64,000 nt of DNA from Maritalea sp049801075 (GCF_049801075.1 NZ_JBNAGG010000001.1:1364001-1428000), one strand, 5' to 3'. Positions 1 through 9,360 are shown, numbered from the stretch's first letter. Made by a program: numbers and translations. The notes: generated by a model from the letters alone, not told the origin.

Positions 1-456
1 AGAAATCGGCACTTCCAAATTTGCGCTGGTGCCGACAACTTCTGGATTGTCCAGAACCTGTTGGCGCAAGTAAACAGAAGAACCGGATGAGAGCAGACCA
101 CCAAGTGTGCGGCGTTCGCTACGACCTGTTACCGTCGGAAATTCGCCGCGAATGGCATCGCGCACTACTGCGTCATAATTTGCTCGGCGCAGGCCATCTT
201 CGGAGCCATCAAGGTTCAGCTTTTCTTCGCTCAGCTCAAACGGCATATTGACGAAGTTGAAGGTGAATGCAGGCAAGCCCTGAAACACCACTGTGGACAA
301 CAGCAAGAGCAAGAAGGCGACTGAAACGCCAATCGCCGAGCGCCCAAGCCATTTGAAAATCGACTCGCCGCGATAGCGCTTGGCCAATCTTTGGCGTGCA
401 CCTTCGCTGGTATGAACCGAGGCCTGTTCCACATTGCCACCTGCTAAATCAGTCAT
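1..456 (-). CDS. pstA: Phosphate ABC transporter permease PstA (partial, cut by left edge)
   Basis: Only the first 152 codons lie in the window. PstA is one of the two inner-membrane channel subunits of the high-affinity phosphate importer PstSCAB. After a short cytoplasmic start (MTDLAGGNVEQA) there is one hydrophobic segment at about residues 45-62 (GVSVAFLLLLLSTVV), then a long periplasmic stretch typical of the extended N-terminus of alphaproteobacterial PstA (DUF3333 type). The ATG overlaps the end of pstC by 8 bases, so the two permease genes are translationally coupled. pstB, phoU and phoB would be expected beyond the left edge; this is inference. Confidence 0.88.
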   Translation of the reverse strand, partial: MTDLAGGNVEQASVHTSEGARQRLAKRYRGESIFKWLGRSAIGVSVAFLLLLLSTVVFQGLPAFTFNFVNMPFELSEEKLNLDGSEDGLRRANYDAVVRDAIRGEFPTVTGRSERRTLGGLLSSGSSVYLRQQVLDNPEVVGTSANLEVPIS

Positions 457-1840
457 ATTGCTCTCGATATTTTTGGATAACCCGAAGCGCAATGACGTTC
501 AGAAGCAGCGTAACGCAAAACAGCACCAGACCCAAGGCAAAGGCGGCAAGTGTTTTCGCGCTATCAAACTCCTGGTCACCCACCAGTAGGGTTACAATTT
601 GCACGGTTACGGTGGTTACCGCTTCGAGCGGGTTCACCGTCATATTGGCAGAAAGGCCAGCGGCCATCACCACGATCATGGTTTCGCCAATGGCGCGGGA
701 AATGGCCAGCATCAAGGCAGACACAATGCCCGGCAAAGCGGCTGGCAAAATCACGCGGCGGATGGTTTCAGATTTGGTTGCACCCAAGCCAGCGGACCCG
801 TCACGCAGGCTCTGCGGCACGGAGTTGATCACATCATCTGAAAGTGATGAAACAAATGGGATAATCATGATCCCCATGACCAAACCTGCGGCCAACGCAC
901 TTTCCGACGACACAGAAATGCCGATGGCATCGCCCGAGTTGCGGAAGAAAGGTGCGACCGTTAACGCGGCAAAGAAGCCATAAACCACGGTTGGGATGCC
1001 CGCCAAAACTTCCAAGATTGGCTTGGCCGTAGCACGCACTTTTGGCGACGCATAATCTGACAAATAAATCGCGGACATCAAGCCGATTGGTGCGGCCACG
1101 ATGATGGCGATCGCTGTGATCAGCAAAGTACCGGCAAATACGGGGATGGCGCCAAAGACCTCAGAATTGCGGTCTGTCGCCTCTTCACCCACACCTTCAA
1201 AGGCACTTTGCGGGCTCCAGTGTGTGCCGAACAAGAAATCGAGAAAGTTCACTTTTTGGAAAAAGTTGATGCTTTCAAAAATCAAAGAAAGCACGATGCC
1301 GAGCGTTGTGAGAATGGCAACGCCTGACGCAGCGACCAAAATCGCCATCACTGTTTTTTCAACGAACTGTCGTGCGCGCAAATCTTGGTTGATGGCCCGC
1401 ACGGCCAACCAGCCGCCAACAACAACCATTACACCGACAACAATTTGCAATGCCAAAGCTGCTGTGCTGACGAAAGCACGGTAATGCTCAACCGCAGATA
1501 CTTCCAGCGCACCAAGCGCGCTTAGATCTGTGCGGTCAGCGAAAGAGCGCATATTGCGCATCAAGGCGTGTTGTTCAATTGTTGCCAAATTGGCAAAATC
1601 CGCCCCAAGCTGGGCGGCGACATAGGCGTTGGTCAAATAACGCGAGAACAAAAGCCAAGTGAGAAACAAAAGCACGGCGGGCACTAGGCCACATATCAAG
1701 ACAAAGGCGCCGTGAAATCCGGGTTTTGAGTGAAGGATCGTTGCATCACCACCAACAGTGGTGACCGCACGAGAGCGGCCAATGTAAAATAGCGCGCATC
1801 CGGTTAAAACCAATATGAGTACGAAGAACCAGCCTTGCAC
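449..1840 (-). CDS. pstC: Phosphate ABC transporter permease PstC
   Basis: Inner-membrane permease subunit pairing with PstA in PstSCAB. The protein has 463 residues, longer than the roughly 320 of E. coli PstC, because of an N-terminal extension with extra hydrophobic segments (residues 1-20, 45-66 and about 120-145), usual in alphaproteobacteria. The core permease domain starts near residue 200 and contains the signature stretches GTLLITAIAIIVAAPIGLMSAIY and the cytoplasmic loop with GLGATKSETIRRVILPAALPG contacting the ATPase, shortened here to GATKSETIRRVILP. Start is GTG at 1840 with a G-rich ribosome site. It lies 93 bases after pstS with a hairpin between, and overlaps pstA. Confidence 0.92.
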   Translation of the reverse strand: MQGWFFVLILVLTGCALFYIGRSRAVTTVGGDATILHSKPGFHGAFVLICGLVPAVLLFLTWLLFSRYLTNAYVAAQLGADFANLATIEQHALMRNMRSFADRTDLSALGALEVSAVEHYRAFVSTAALALQIVVGVMVVVGGWLAVRAINQDLRARQFVEKTVMAILVAASGVAILTTLGIVLSLIFESINFFQKVNFLDFLFGTHWSPQSAFEGVGEEATDRNSEVFGAIPVFAGTLLITAIAIIVAAPIGLMSAIYLSDYASPKVRATAKPILEVLAGIPTVVYGFFAALTVAPFFRNSGDAIGISVSSESALAAGLVMGIMIIPFVSSLSDDVINSVPQSLRDGSAGLGATKSETIRRVILPAALPGIVSALMLAISRAIGETMIVVMAAGLSANMTVNPLEAVTTVTVQIVTLLVGDQEFDSAKTLAAFALGLVLFCVTLLLNVIALRVIQKYREQYD

Positions 1841-1888
1841 CTTGCCACCCCGTTCTTAATCGTTGATGCCCCTTAAGAGCATAAAGGC

Positions 1889-1912
1889 CGCCCCGGGAAA
1901 AGCCCCGAGGCG
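1889..1912 (-). promoter_or_regulatory. Hairpin between pstS and pstC
   Basis: Nine-base-pair GC-rich stem (arms CGCCTCGGG and CCCGGGGCG on the minus strand, one G-T wobble) with a six-base GCTTTT loop, placed in the 93-base pstS-pstC gap. It is followed by only three T residues, so it is more likely a partial terminator or an mRNA-stabilising 3' end that raises PstS over the permeases than a full stop. Function is inferred from position. Confidence 0.55.
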
Positions 1913-1933
1913 ACGCTTATTCAGTGAAAAGAT

Positions 1934-2935
1934 TTACATCTTTTCTGCAGGCACCAAGTTTTCAGCGTCTGACTTAAATTGCTCACGTGCTTCCGCAGGC
2001 AATGGGATAAGGCCTTTTTCTGTCAAATAGCCTTCGTCGCCCCAAGCAGCTTCTGAAGTGAACTCACCAACATATTCCTGGATACCAGCGATCACGCCAA
2101 CATGCTCTTTTTTCACATAGAAGTAGAGCGAACGTGAAACTGGATAGTCGCCATCAGCAATGGCATCAAATGTTGGCTCAACACCATCAACAGTTGCGCC
2201 TTTGATTTTGTCAGCGTTTTGATCAAGGAATGAGAAACCGAAGATGCCAACAGCAGCTGGGTTTGCTTCAAGCTTTTGAACGATCAGATTGTCGTTTTCG
2301 CCAGCGTCAATGAATGCACCGTCTTCACGGATTTCGCCACAAGCATCTTCTTCGATGCCTTCTTGACAAGATTCTTCCATCACCAATTCAACAAAGGCGT
2401 CACGAGTGCCAGAGGTTGGAGGAGGACCAAGAACCTCGATTTTTGTTGCTGGCAATGAAGGGTCAATGTCTGACCAGTTCATGTATGGGTTGGCAACAAC
2501 TTGACCGTCAACAACCACGTTCTTTGCCAAAGCAGCAAAGATTTGGTCGCGGCTTACAGCCAAATCAGCACCTGATTTTGCGCCAGCCAATACGATGCCG
2601 TCAAAACCAACTTTAACTTCAACCGGTGTTGCACCGTTTGCCAAGCATGTGTCGATTTCTGAGTTTTTAATACGACGTGATGCGTTGGTGATGTCTGGTG
2701 TGCCTTCGCCAACACCTTCACAGAACAATTTCAGACCACCGCCTGAACCAGTTGATTCAACGATTGGCGTTGGGAAGTCAGTTGTTTGACCGAAACGCTC
2801 AGCAACCGCTGTTGCGAATGGGAATACAGTTGAAGAACCAACGATGGAGATTTGGTCACGTGCCTGTGCGCCAGTTGCGGCAACAGTGCCAGCAACAACC
2901 AAAGCAGCAACGCTTGCATATTGGGCGAATTTCAT
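1934..2935 (-). CDS. pstS: Phosphate-binding periplasmic protein PstS
   Basis: Periplasmic receptor that delivers phosphate to PstCA. The start at 2935 is chosen over an upstream in-frame codon because it gives a good signal peptide (MKFAQYASVAALVVAGTV, cleavage after GAQA) and follows GAGGA. The mature protein begins with the PstS motif ISIVGSSTVFPFATAVAERF and has ESTGSGGG, ASRRIKNSEID and GPPPTSGTRDAFVE, which line the phosphate pocket. 333 residues. First gene of the pst operon; a PhoB box lies about 130 bases upstream. Several Cys residues (in DTCLANG and EESCQEGIEEDACGE) may form periplasmic disulfides. Confidence 0.95.
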   Translation of the reverse strand: MKFAQYASVAALVVAGTVAATGAQARDQISIVGSSTVFPFATAVAERFGQTTDFPTPIVESTGSGGGLKLFCEGVGEGTPDITNASRRIKNSEIDTCLANGATPVEVKVGFDGIVLAGAKSGADLAVSRDQIFAALAKNVVVDGQVVANPYMNWSDIDPSLPATKIEVLGPPPTSGTRDAFVELVMEESCQEGIEEDACGEIREDGAFIDAGENDNLIVQKLEANPAAVGIFGFSFLDQNADKIKGATVDGVEPTFDAIADGDYPVSRSLYFYVKKEHVGVIAGIQEYVGEFTSEAAWGDEGYLTEKGLIPLPAEAREQFKSDAENLVPAEKM

Positions 2936-3064
2936 AATGTCATCCTCTTTAGAGCTTGCACTCAAATTCAGTGTTTGCACCGAGAAACCAGCATCTTTTT
3001 TAACTGGCCGTTTCCTCCCGGTCTGCGGGCACATTATTGCTCTGCGCTAATGGTTTTATGTCTT

Positions 3065-3086
3065 TTAAATGACAATTAAATGACAG
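3065..3086 (-). promoter_or_regulatory. PhoB box upstream of pstS
   Basis: On the minus strand two adjacent 11-base repeats, CTGTCATTTAA and TTGTCATTTAA, differ at one position. This fits the known Pho box, two CTGTCAT-type half-sites spaced 11 bases apart, and sits between phoR and pstS about 130 bases before the pstS start. It predicts phosphate-starvation control of pstSCA by PhoB. No comparable pair was seen in front of phoR or ppk2. Confidence 0.88.
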
Positions 3087-3154
3087 TATAACACACTGGA
3101 TTATAAAGGTTTTTATGAATCTCGCTTGTGTACAAACTGGTTAGATGACATATT

Positions 3155-4450
3155 TTATAACGGAAGGTACACACTAATCTGTGTGCCCTCACCCACCACA
3201 GAAGAGATATCGAGTGCCCCGCGATGCCGGTTCACAATGTGTTTGACGATCGCGAGGCCCAGTCCCGTGCCCTTTTTGCGCCGAGACGACTCAACATCCA
3301 CGCGATAGAATCGCTCGGTGAGGCGCGGCACGTGCTCTGCAGGGATACCCGGGCCATTATCTTTGACCGTCAGCCGCACATCAAAATTGGCGCGGCTCTG
3401 CTCTTTATCAAGGTGCACTTCGACTTTGCCGCCCTCGTCGCCATATTTAATGGCATTTTCAATGAGGTTGGTAATCACTTGTGTGAGCTCGTTGCGGTCG
3501 CCTGTCACCTGAAGATCATCCAAATGGTTCTGAAAATCGAGAATAGCTTGGCTTTCAGCGATTTGCGGTTGCAGCATTTCAATCGATTCTTTGACCAAAT
3601 TGCCTAAATCCACTTTCGAAGTCGGTCGCTTATGCTGGCGCAATTCAATACGTGAGAGTGACAAGAGGTCATCAATCAGACGCGACATCCGCTCTGCCTG
3701 TCCGCGCATAATGCCCAAAAAATGGTCGCGAGCTTTGGTGTCGTTGGCAGCGGGCCCCATCAGCGTATCCAAAAAGCCCATCAGGGAGGTGAGCGGCGTG
3801 CGCAGCTCGTGGCTGGCATTGGCGACAAAGTCCGCACGCATCTGATCAAGCGAGCGTTGCTCTGTTTGATTGACGATGGTCACCACAAAAAGGTTGGTGC
3901 GCTCAGTGGGCGCGACGCCGGGCTTTTGCACCTCCAGCGGCACTGCGCTGACCTGATACCAACTCGCGGCAGGCACCGTTTCGCGATATTCCCCCGTCGC
4001 GCGATCATTCTCGGCAATCGCTTTTTCGATTGTGTTGAGCAAAAGCGGGTTGCGCAAAGAGAAAGAAAGCGGGTCTCCAATTGAGGTGGACGGAAACTCC
4101 CCTGCCGCCGCATCGTTGCGGTAACGCAAAATCACCCGGCGATCTACGATTAGGCACGGGTCGGCCAACGCTTCGGCAAATCGTTTGGTTGACGTATCCG
4201 GCCAAAGCGATGGCTGCTGATCTAGATTGCGAACAGAGGGCACCAACACGGCGCGGCGCGGCACGGCGATGGCTGCCAAAAAGATAATGCCGAAGGACAA
4301 GGCCGCCTGAACAAAGGTCAGCAAATCACCGACATAAAGCACCAGAAAAACGAGCGAACATGCCAACAAGACCCAGCGCGCCGCATAAAAACGATCGCGC
4401 CAACGGATGGTCAAACTGCGTTTGGGGGCGGAAGTGTCCAATCCACTCAT
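3155..4450 (-). CDS. phoR: Phosphate regulon sensor histidine kinase PhoR
   Basis: Inner-membrane sensor kinase that phosphorylates PhoB when phosphate is scarce. Two membrane segments at about residues 27-70 (WVLLACSLVFLVLYVGDLL and a following AI/L-rich stretch) with almost no periplasmic loop, as in PhoR; a PAS-like region at about 95-190; H-box ANASHELRTPLTSLMGFLDT near residue 210; N-box NLIENAIKYG; G1 DNGPGIP; F-box TERFYRV; G2 GTGLGLAIVKHI. 431 residues, normal for the family. It lies directly upstream of pstS in the same direction, but the PhoB box between them indicates pst has its own promoter. phoB is not in the window. Confidence 0.9.
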   Translation of the reverse strand: MSGLDTSAPKRSLTIRWRDRFYAARWVLLACSLVFLVLYVGDLLTFVQAALSFGIIFLAAIAVPRRAVLVPSVRNLDQQPSLWPDTSTKRFAEALADPCLIVDRRVILRYRNDAAAGEFPSTSIGDPLSFSLRNPLLLNTIEKAIAENDRATGEYRETVPAASWYQVSAVPLEVQKPGVAPTERTNLFVVTIVNQTEQRSLDQMRADFVANASHELRTPLTSLMGFLDTLMGPAANDTKARDHFLGIMRGQAERMSRLIDDLLSLSRIELRQHKRPTSKVDLGNLVKESIEMLQPQIAESQAILDFQNHLDDLQVTGDRNELTQVITNLIENAIKYGDEGGKVEVHLDKEQSRANFDVRLTVKDNGPGIPAEHVPRLTERFYRVDVESSRRKKGTGLGLAIVKHIVNRHRGALDISSVVGEGTQISVYLPL

Positions 4451-4673
4451 GCTATATCCTAAATTAATACCGCGCTAAAATGATCCGACCTGATTTAGTG
4501 AGCCAATATGAAGTTTCAACGACAATAGGCGGCACACTTGCGATGACACCAAAATTCGCTGCCCGACTTTTTCAGTCCACTCAAGGCTTTACGCAGGCAC
4601 AACTGCACCATAAAGTTTTTGGTGCATTGATTTTTCGTGTCCCCCAATAGACTGAAAAGGGAAAAAGCGCAAA

Positions 4674-5522
4674 TTGGCTGATTTTGATTTAGACAACCCC
4701 GAACTCCCCGATCACGTAAAAGACCGTGCTTTTCAATCTGGGAATTATCCCTATGAGGACAAGCTGAAGCGCAAGACTTATGAGGCGCATTTAGAAGCCT
4801 TGCAAATTGAATTGACCAAATTGCAAAGCCATCTGCAGCAATCTGGTGAACGCGTGATCATGCTTTTTGAAGGACGCGATGCTGCAGGCAAAGGCGGCAC
4901 GATCCGCCGCTATACCCATTATCTAAACCCGCGGCACAATCGGGTTGTTGCGCTTTCCAAACCGACCGAAACAGAGCAAGGCCAATGGTATTTCCAACGC
5001 TATCTGGCGCATTTTCCAACGGCTGGTGAACAGGTACTGTTTGATCGCTCGTGGTATAACCGTGCGGTGGTGGAACCCGTGATGGGCTTTTGTAGCCCTG
5101 AGCAGACTGAAAATTTCTATCAGCAATTGCCTGACGTGGAACATATGATTGTGAAGGAAGGCATTCACTTTTTTAAGTTTTGGCTGAATATCGGACAGGA
5201 AATGCAACTGAAGCGTTTTCACGATCGGCGGCACAGCCCGCTCAAACATTGGAAACTAAGCCCGGTGGATTTGCGCGCATTGGAAAAGTGGGACGTATAT
5301 TCTGCTGCGCGCAATGAAATGTTGGAGCGCAGCAATTTTGACTTTGCGCCCTGGACCGTGGTGCGGGCCAACGACAAGCGGCGCGCGCGCATTGGGGCCA
5401 TTCAAACCGTTGTTTCAGCTATTGACTATGCGGGCAGAGACATGGGCGCAATTGGCAAGATGGACAAGCATATTGTGCAATCTGCCGAGACCTTTTTGGC
5501 CCATTGCCAAAAGGACGAATAG
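4674..5522 (+). CDS. ppk2: Polyphosphate kinase 2 (PPK2 family)
   Basis: Cytosolic enzyme that moves phosphate between inorganic polyphosphate and nucleoside phosphates. It shows the PPK2 P-loop GRDAAGKGGTIRR at about residues 67-79, the Walker B-like FDRSWYNR near 120 and the lid region with KRRARI. 282 residues with a single PPK2 domain; class I (NDP phosphorylation) is most likely but substrate is not decidable here. The start is TTG at 4674, behind AAAAGGGAAAAAG; no in-frame ATG upstream gives a better fit. It sits next to phoR-pst, which suits a role in phosphate storage, although no PhoB box is visible in its own upstream region. Confidence 0.9.
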   Translation: MADFDLDNPELPDHVKDRAFQSGNYPYEDKLKRKTYEAHLEALQIELTKLQSHLQQSGERVIMLFEGRDAAGKGGTIRRYTHYLNPRHNRVVALSKPTETEQGQWYFQRYLAHFPTAGEQVLFDRSWYNRAVVEPVMGFCSPEQTENFYQQLPDVEHMIVKEGIHFFKFWLNIGQEMQLKRFHDRRHSPLKHWKLSPVDLRALEKWDVYSAARNEMLERSNFDFAPWTVVRANDKRRARIGAIQTVVSAIDYAGRDMGAIGKMDKHIVQSAETFLAHCQKDE

Positions 5523-5532
5523 GCAAATAAAA

Positions 5533-5552
5533 AGGCGCGGAAAACCGCGCCT
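5533..5552. terminator. Bidirectional terminator between ppk2 and the L,D-transpeptidase
   Basis: Perfect eight-base-pair stem AGGCGCGG / CCGCGCCT with an AAAA loop, flanked by A-rich sequence on the left and a T run on the right, so it can stop the two convergent transcripts. Confidence 0.85.
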
Positions 5553-5556
5553 ATTT

Positions 5557-6264
5557 TTATGCAACTGTGTCGACTTGGATGCGGTTATCGGGAATAACCA
5601 CAATTGGCGAGCCTGGTGGTACGCGCTCATAGAAATCGACGATATCGTGGTTGGTCATACGGATACAACCTGAAGATGCTGCCGTGCCAATGGTCCACCA
5701 TTCAGGTGAGCCGTGAATACGGTAAAGCGTGTCGCGACCATCTTTAAAGATATAAAGTGCGCGTGCGCCCAACGGGTTGTCCAAGCCTGGAGGCTGGCCT
5801 TCACGCCATTTTTCCAATTCAGGCTGACGTTCGATCATTTCGCTTGGTGGTGTCCAAGTTGGCCAAGGGCGCTTGAACTGAACCTTCGCGCGGCCCGACC
5901 AAGTGAACCCAGCCTTGCCAACACCAATGCCATAACGCATGGCTTGGCCATTTTTCATGGTGAGATATAGAAAGCGATTTGGCGTATCGACGATGATTGT
6001 GCCTGGCGTTTCGCCAAACGGATCGTCAACCACCTGACGCCACAGATCACGATCCAACCGATTGGCCGGAATCGCGGGCACTGTGTATCCATTGTCGGTG
6101 AAGGAAGCAAAACGCAACAGATCAGGATCTGGTGTGGTCACTTTTGGCCCTTCAGCCATTTTGGCGCTTTGTGCACCACAGCCTGTCAACACTGCAGACA
6201 TCGCTGCACCTGACAAAAGCATCGAAAACTGTCGACGTGATAGCTTCACTTTAATATCTCTCAT
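5557..6264 (-). CDS. YkuD-family L,D-transpeptidase, lipoprotein-like
   Basis: Periplasmic enzyme forming 3-3 cross-links in peptidoglycan or attaching proteins to it. The catalytic signature IHGSPEWWTIGTAASSGCIR ends with the S-x-G-C-I-R motif holding the active Cys; the conserved His is in IHGSP. The C-terminal half is the YkuD domain (about residues 80-220). The start at 6264 is chosen because it gives a twin-arginine-like N-terminus (LSRRQFSMLLSG) followed by a lipobox LTGC, implying export and lipid anchoring; a start 15 codons upstream is possible. 235 residues. Convergent with ppk2; no operon partner. Confidence 0.88.
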   Translation of the reverse strand: MRDIKVKLSRRQFSMLLSGAAMSAVLTGCGAQSAKMAEGPKVTTPDPDLLRFASFTDNGYTVPAIPANRLDRDLWRQVVDDPFGETPGTIIVDTPNRFLYLTMKNGQAMRYGIGVGKAGFTWSGRAKVQFKRPWPTWTPPSEMIERQPELEKWREGQPPGLDNPLGARALYIFKDGRDTLYRIHGSPEWWTIGTAASSGCIRMTNHDIVDFYERVPPGSPIVVIPDNRIQVDTVA

Positions 6265-6402
6265 CCACAAAAAAGCCGCCACAGCATGGCGGTGAAGAAT
6301 TTTGGGCAAACTATAATAAATTCGCCGTCAATTATAGAGCATCTTTGCCACACTCCAGATTATTTCACATAGAATAACGCGCACTTTTTCGTGAAGTTCC
6401 AT

Positions 6403-7188
6403 CTAATCTGGCTTTTTTCCACCTAATTTTTCTGTCACGCGATCCGCTGCCGCCTGCACCAACAGCGCTAAACTTGCGGTGCGCGCTTGGCTGACGCGCA
6501 CTGTTGGACCCGAAATGGATAGGGCGCAAACCGGCTCAGAAAATTCATTAAAAACCGGTGCAGCGATGCAGCGCAAGCCCAAAGATTGCTCTTCATCGTC
6601 CAGCGCGAAGCCATTTTTGCGCACATTTTCCAGTTCCGATTCGTAGGCTTTTCTGTCCGGCAATGATTTGGGCGTGAGCTGCGGGAAGCTCAAAGCGTCA
6701 ATAATTGGCTTCGCCTCTTCGTAAGATTTAAAGGCCAACATGGACTTGCCTACCGCACTCGCATGCAATGGCCCCACGCTGCCAATTTTCACCGCCATGC
6801 GCATCACCTCTTCACACTCAATCTGCGCGATGAACACCACACGATGTTGGTTGAGAATGGCGAGGTTTACGGTTTCTCCTGCTTCCTGCATCAAACGCCG
6901 CATGGGCGCGCGGGCGGCAGCAACAAAATCGCGGCGATGCAAAAAGCCAGCGCCAATTTGAAATGCCCCGAGTCCAATTTGCCAAGCGCCTGCCTGATCA
7001 TCAAATGCCACCATGCCCTGCCCTTCCAGCGCACCCAGCAATCGGTGGGTGGTTGAGGGGGCCAAATCTGCCTTTTGCGCCAATGCGCCCAAAGCAATAC
7101 CATCTGGCTCTTTGGCGATGATGTTGAGAAGGCCAAAAGCCCGATCCAATGATTGAACCGGACTTTTGGGTTGTTTTTGATCGGCCAT
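6403..7188 (-). CDS. IclR-family transcriptional regulator
   Basis: DNA-binding regulator of 261 residues. N-terminal winged helix at about 14-75 (SLDRAFGLLNIIAKEPDG then LAPSTTHRLLGALEGQGMV) and a C-terminal IclR effector-binding domain with LHASAVGKSMLAF and LGLRCIAAPVFN. Its ATG directly follows the TAA of glcB with no gap, so it is the second gene of that operon and translationally coupled. An IclR-type operator (TGGAA/TTCCA half-sites) lies upstream of glcB, which suggests it controls glcB and itself. The effector is probably a glyoxylate-pathway intermediate; this is inference. Confidence 0.9.
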   Translation of the reverse strand: MADQKQPKSPVQSLDRAFGLLNIIAKEPDGIALGALAQKADLAPSTTHRLLGALEGQGMVAFDDQAGAWQIGLGAFQIGAGFLHRRDFVAAARAPMRRLMQEAGETVNLAILNQHRVVFIAQIECEEVMRMAVKIGSVGPLHASAVGKSMLAFKSYEEAKPIIDALSFPQLTPKSLPDRKAYESELENVRKNGFALDDEEQSLGLRCIAAPVFNEFSEPVCALSISGPTVRVSQARTASLALLVQAAADRVTEKLGGKKPD

Positions 7189-9360
7189 TTAGGCTTTTGC
7201 CTTCGCTTCAAGGCGGCGGCGGTGAAGGATTGGTTCTGTATATCCTGACGGTTGTTTGATACCTTCAAACACCAACTCACAAGCGGCCGCGAAAGCAACG
7301 GAACTGTCAAAATTGCTCGCCATTGGCTGGTAGGCCGGATCGTCAGAATTTTGCGCATCTACGATTTTTGCCATCTTTTTAAGCGCGTCCATCACTTGCT
7401 GCTTGTCCACCAATCCATGATAGAGCCAGTTGGCAATATGTTGCGATGAAATGCGCAATGTCGCCCGATCTTCCATCAAGCCTACATCATGAATGTCAGG
7501 CACTTTAGAGCAACCCACGCCCTGATCAATCCAACGCACCACATAGCCCAAAATGCCTTGGGCATTGTTTTCAAGTTCATTCTGAACTTCTTCTGGCGAC
7601 AAATTGCGCCCACCCAGAAGTGGCGGTGTCAAAATGTCATCAAGAGTGGCTTTTGTACGTGTCTTCAGCTGATCTTGAACGGAGAACACATTGATCTGGT
7701 GATAATGGGTGGCATGCAACACCGCTGCTGTGGGCGATGGCACCCACGCGCAATTGGCACCTGCTTTCAGGTGATCGGTTTTCGCCTCAAGCATTTTTGC
7801 CATTTCGTCGGGCATTGCCCACATGCCCTTGCCGATCTGCGCCTGTTTCGAGAAGCCTGTTTCCAGCCCTGTATCGACATTCCAGTTCTCATAGGCGGTC
7901 AGCCATTTGGCACCCTTAATATCGCCTTTGGGCAAAACTGGCCCGGCCACCATGGAAGTGTGGATTTCATCTCCGGTGCGATCCAAAAAGCCAGTATTGA
8001 TGAATACAACTCGGTCTTTCACTGCGCGGATGCATTCTTTCAAATTGACAGTGGTGCGGCGCTCTTCATCCATGACGCCGACCTTAATGGTGTGACGCGC
8101 AAGGCCATAGGCATCTTCAACCCGATCAAAGAGTTCGTCGGTCAACGCGGCCTCTTCTGGGCCATGCATTTTGGGCTTCACAATATAGATAGAGCCAGCG
8201 CGCGAATTGCGTGGTCCTTGCTCTTTATTCAGATCGTGCATGGCGCAGAGCACAGTGATCATCGCGTCGAGCATGCCTTCGGGCACTTCCTCATCATTAG
8301 CGTAAAGCACAGCATTGTTGGTCATCAGGTGGCCAACATTGCGCACCAGCATCAGCGAGCGGCCGGGCAAGCTAAATGCCTCGCCGTCGATGCCCTTGAA
8401 GGTCAGATCGCCATTGAGAGAGCGCACCATCTCCTTACCGCCTTTGGTGAAGCTGGATTGCAAATCCCCCTTCATCAGACCCAACCAGTTGCGATACACT
8501 TCAGTTTTGTCTTCAGCATCAACGGCTGCAACAGAATCTTCGCAATCTTGAATGGTGGTAAGCGCGGCTTCCAACACCACATCTTTAACGCCCGCACTGC
8601 TTTGCTGGCCGATGGGATCTTCTTTGTTGATGACAACTTCTATGTGCAAGCCATTATTGACGAACAAATAGCTCTCGCCTGCTCGCGTTTCGCGCGTGCC
8701 GATACATTGGCTTGGATCAGCCAGCGCAACTTCGCTGCCATCAATGGTCGCGATGAATTGACCATCGCTGATCTGGTAGGCAGACGCATCACTGTGCTTT
8801 CCTTTTGCCAATGGGATGGCTTGATCCAAAAATGCAGCAGCCCGCGCAATCACCTCTGCACCCCGTTTGGCATTGTAGGATTTGCCGGGGGCAAGTTCCC
8901 CATCCGTTGAGATGGCATCAGTGCCATAAAATCCGTCATAGAGCGAACCCCAGCGGGCATTGGCAGCATTCAATGCAAAGCGCGCATTCATCACCGGCAC
9001 CACAAGTTGCGGGCCTGCAACTTTGGCAATTTCATCATCTACATTTTGCGTCGCGATTTCAAAGTCGGCACCCTCGGGCACCAGATAGCCGATGTCTTTG
9101 AGGAACTTTTTATAATCAGCTGGATCTAAATCCTGCCCTTTGCGCGCCTGATGATAATCATCGATTTGTTGCTGAAGCTTTTCCCGCTTGGCAAGCAACT
9201 CCTTATTGCGCGGTGCGAGGTCATCCAAAATCTTCTCGAAGGCGATCCAGACCTTTGTGGCGTCTAGATTAAGGCCTGGCAAGATTTCTTCTTCGACCAA
9301 TTGCGCCAATTGCTTCGCAACTTTGAGTTGGCCGATTTCTTGATAGTCTGACGCACGCAT
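7189..9360 (-). CDS. glcB: Malate synthase G
   Basis: Condenses glyoxylate with acetyl-CoA to malate in the cytosol. 723 residues, the usual length of the G isoform (isoform A is about 530). Recognised by RFALNAANARWGSLYDGFYG near residue 130, the long insertion domain, YIVKPKMHGPEEA around 395 and the C-terminal region with CAWVPSPTAAVLHATHYHQ near 540 and GCSKVPDIHDVGLMEDRATL near 625. The start at 9360 follows a weak GAGGAATAG site. No isocitrate lyase gene is in the window, so the source of glyoxylate (glycolate oxidation or the glyoxylate shunt) is open. Co-transcribed with the downstream IclR gene. Confidence 0.95.
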   Translation of the reverse strand: MRASDYQEIGQLKVAKQLAQLVEEEILPGLNLDATKVWIAFEKILDDLAPRNKELLAKREKLQQQIDDYHQARKGQDLDPADYKKFLKDIGYLVPEGADFEIATQNVDDEIAKVAGPQLVVPVMNARFALNAANARWGSLYDGFYGTDAISTDGELAPGKSYNAKRGAEVIARAAAFLDQAIPLAKGKHSDASAYQISDGQFIATIDGSEVALADPSQCIGTRETRAGESYLFVNNGLHIEVVINKEDPIGQQSSAGVKDVVLEAALTTIQDCEDSVAAVDAEDKTEVYRNWLGLMKGDLQSSFTKGGKEMVRSLNGDLTFKGIDGEAFSLPGRSLMLVRNVGHLMTNNAVLYANDEEVPEGMLDAMITVLCAMHDLNKEQGPRNSRAGSIYIVKPKMHGPEEAALTDELFDRVEDAYGLARHTIKVGVMDEERRTTVNLKECIRAVKDRVVFINTGFLDRTGDEIHTSMVAGPVLPKGDIKGAKWLTAYENWNVDTGLETGFSKQAQIGKGMWAMPDEMAKMLEAKTDHLKAGANCAWVPSPTAAVLHATHYHQINVFSVQDQLKTRTKATLDDILTPPLLGGRNLSPEEVQNELENNAQGILGYVVRWIDQGVGCSKVPDIHDVGLMEDRATLRISSQHIANWLYHGLVDKQQVMDALKKMAKIVDAQNSDDPAYQPMASNFDSSVAFAAACELVFEGIKQPSGYTEPILHRRRLEAKAKA

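Noticed and set aside
7489..8910. Long plus-strand open frame of 473 codons
   Set aside because: It lies fully antisense to malate synthase G, has no ribosome site and no recognisable domain; a mirror frame of a real gene.
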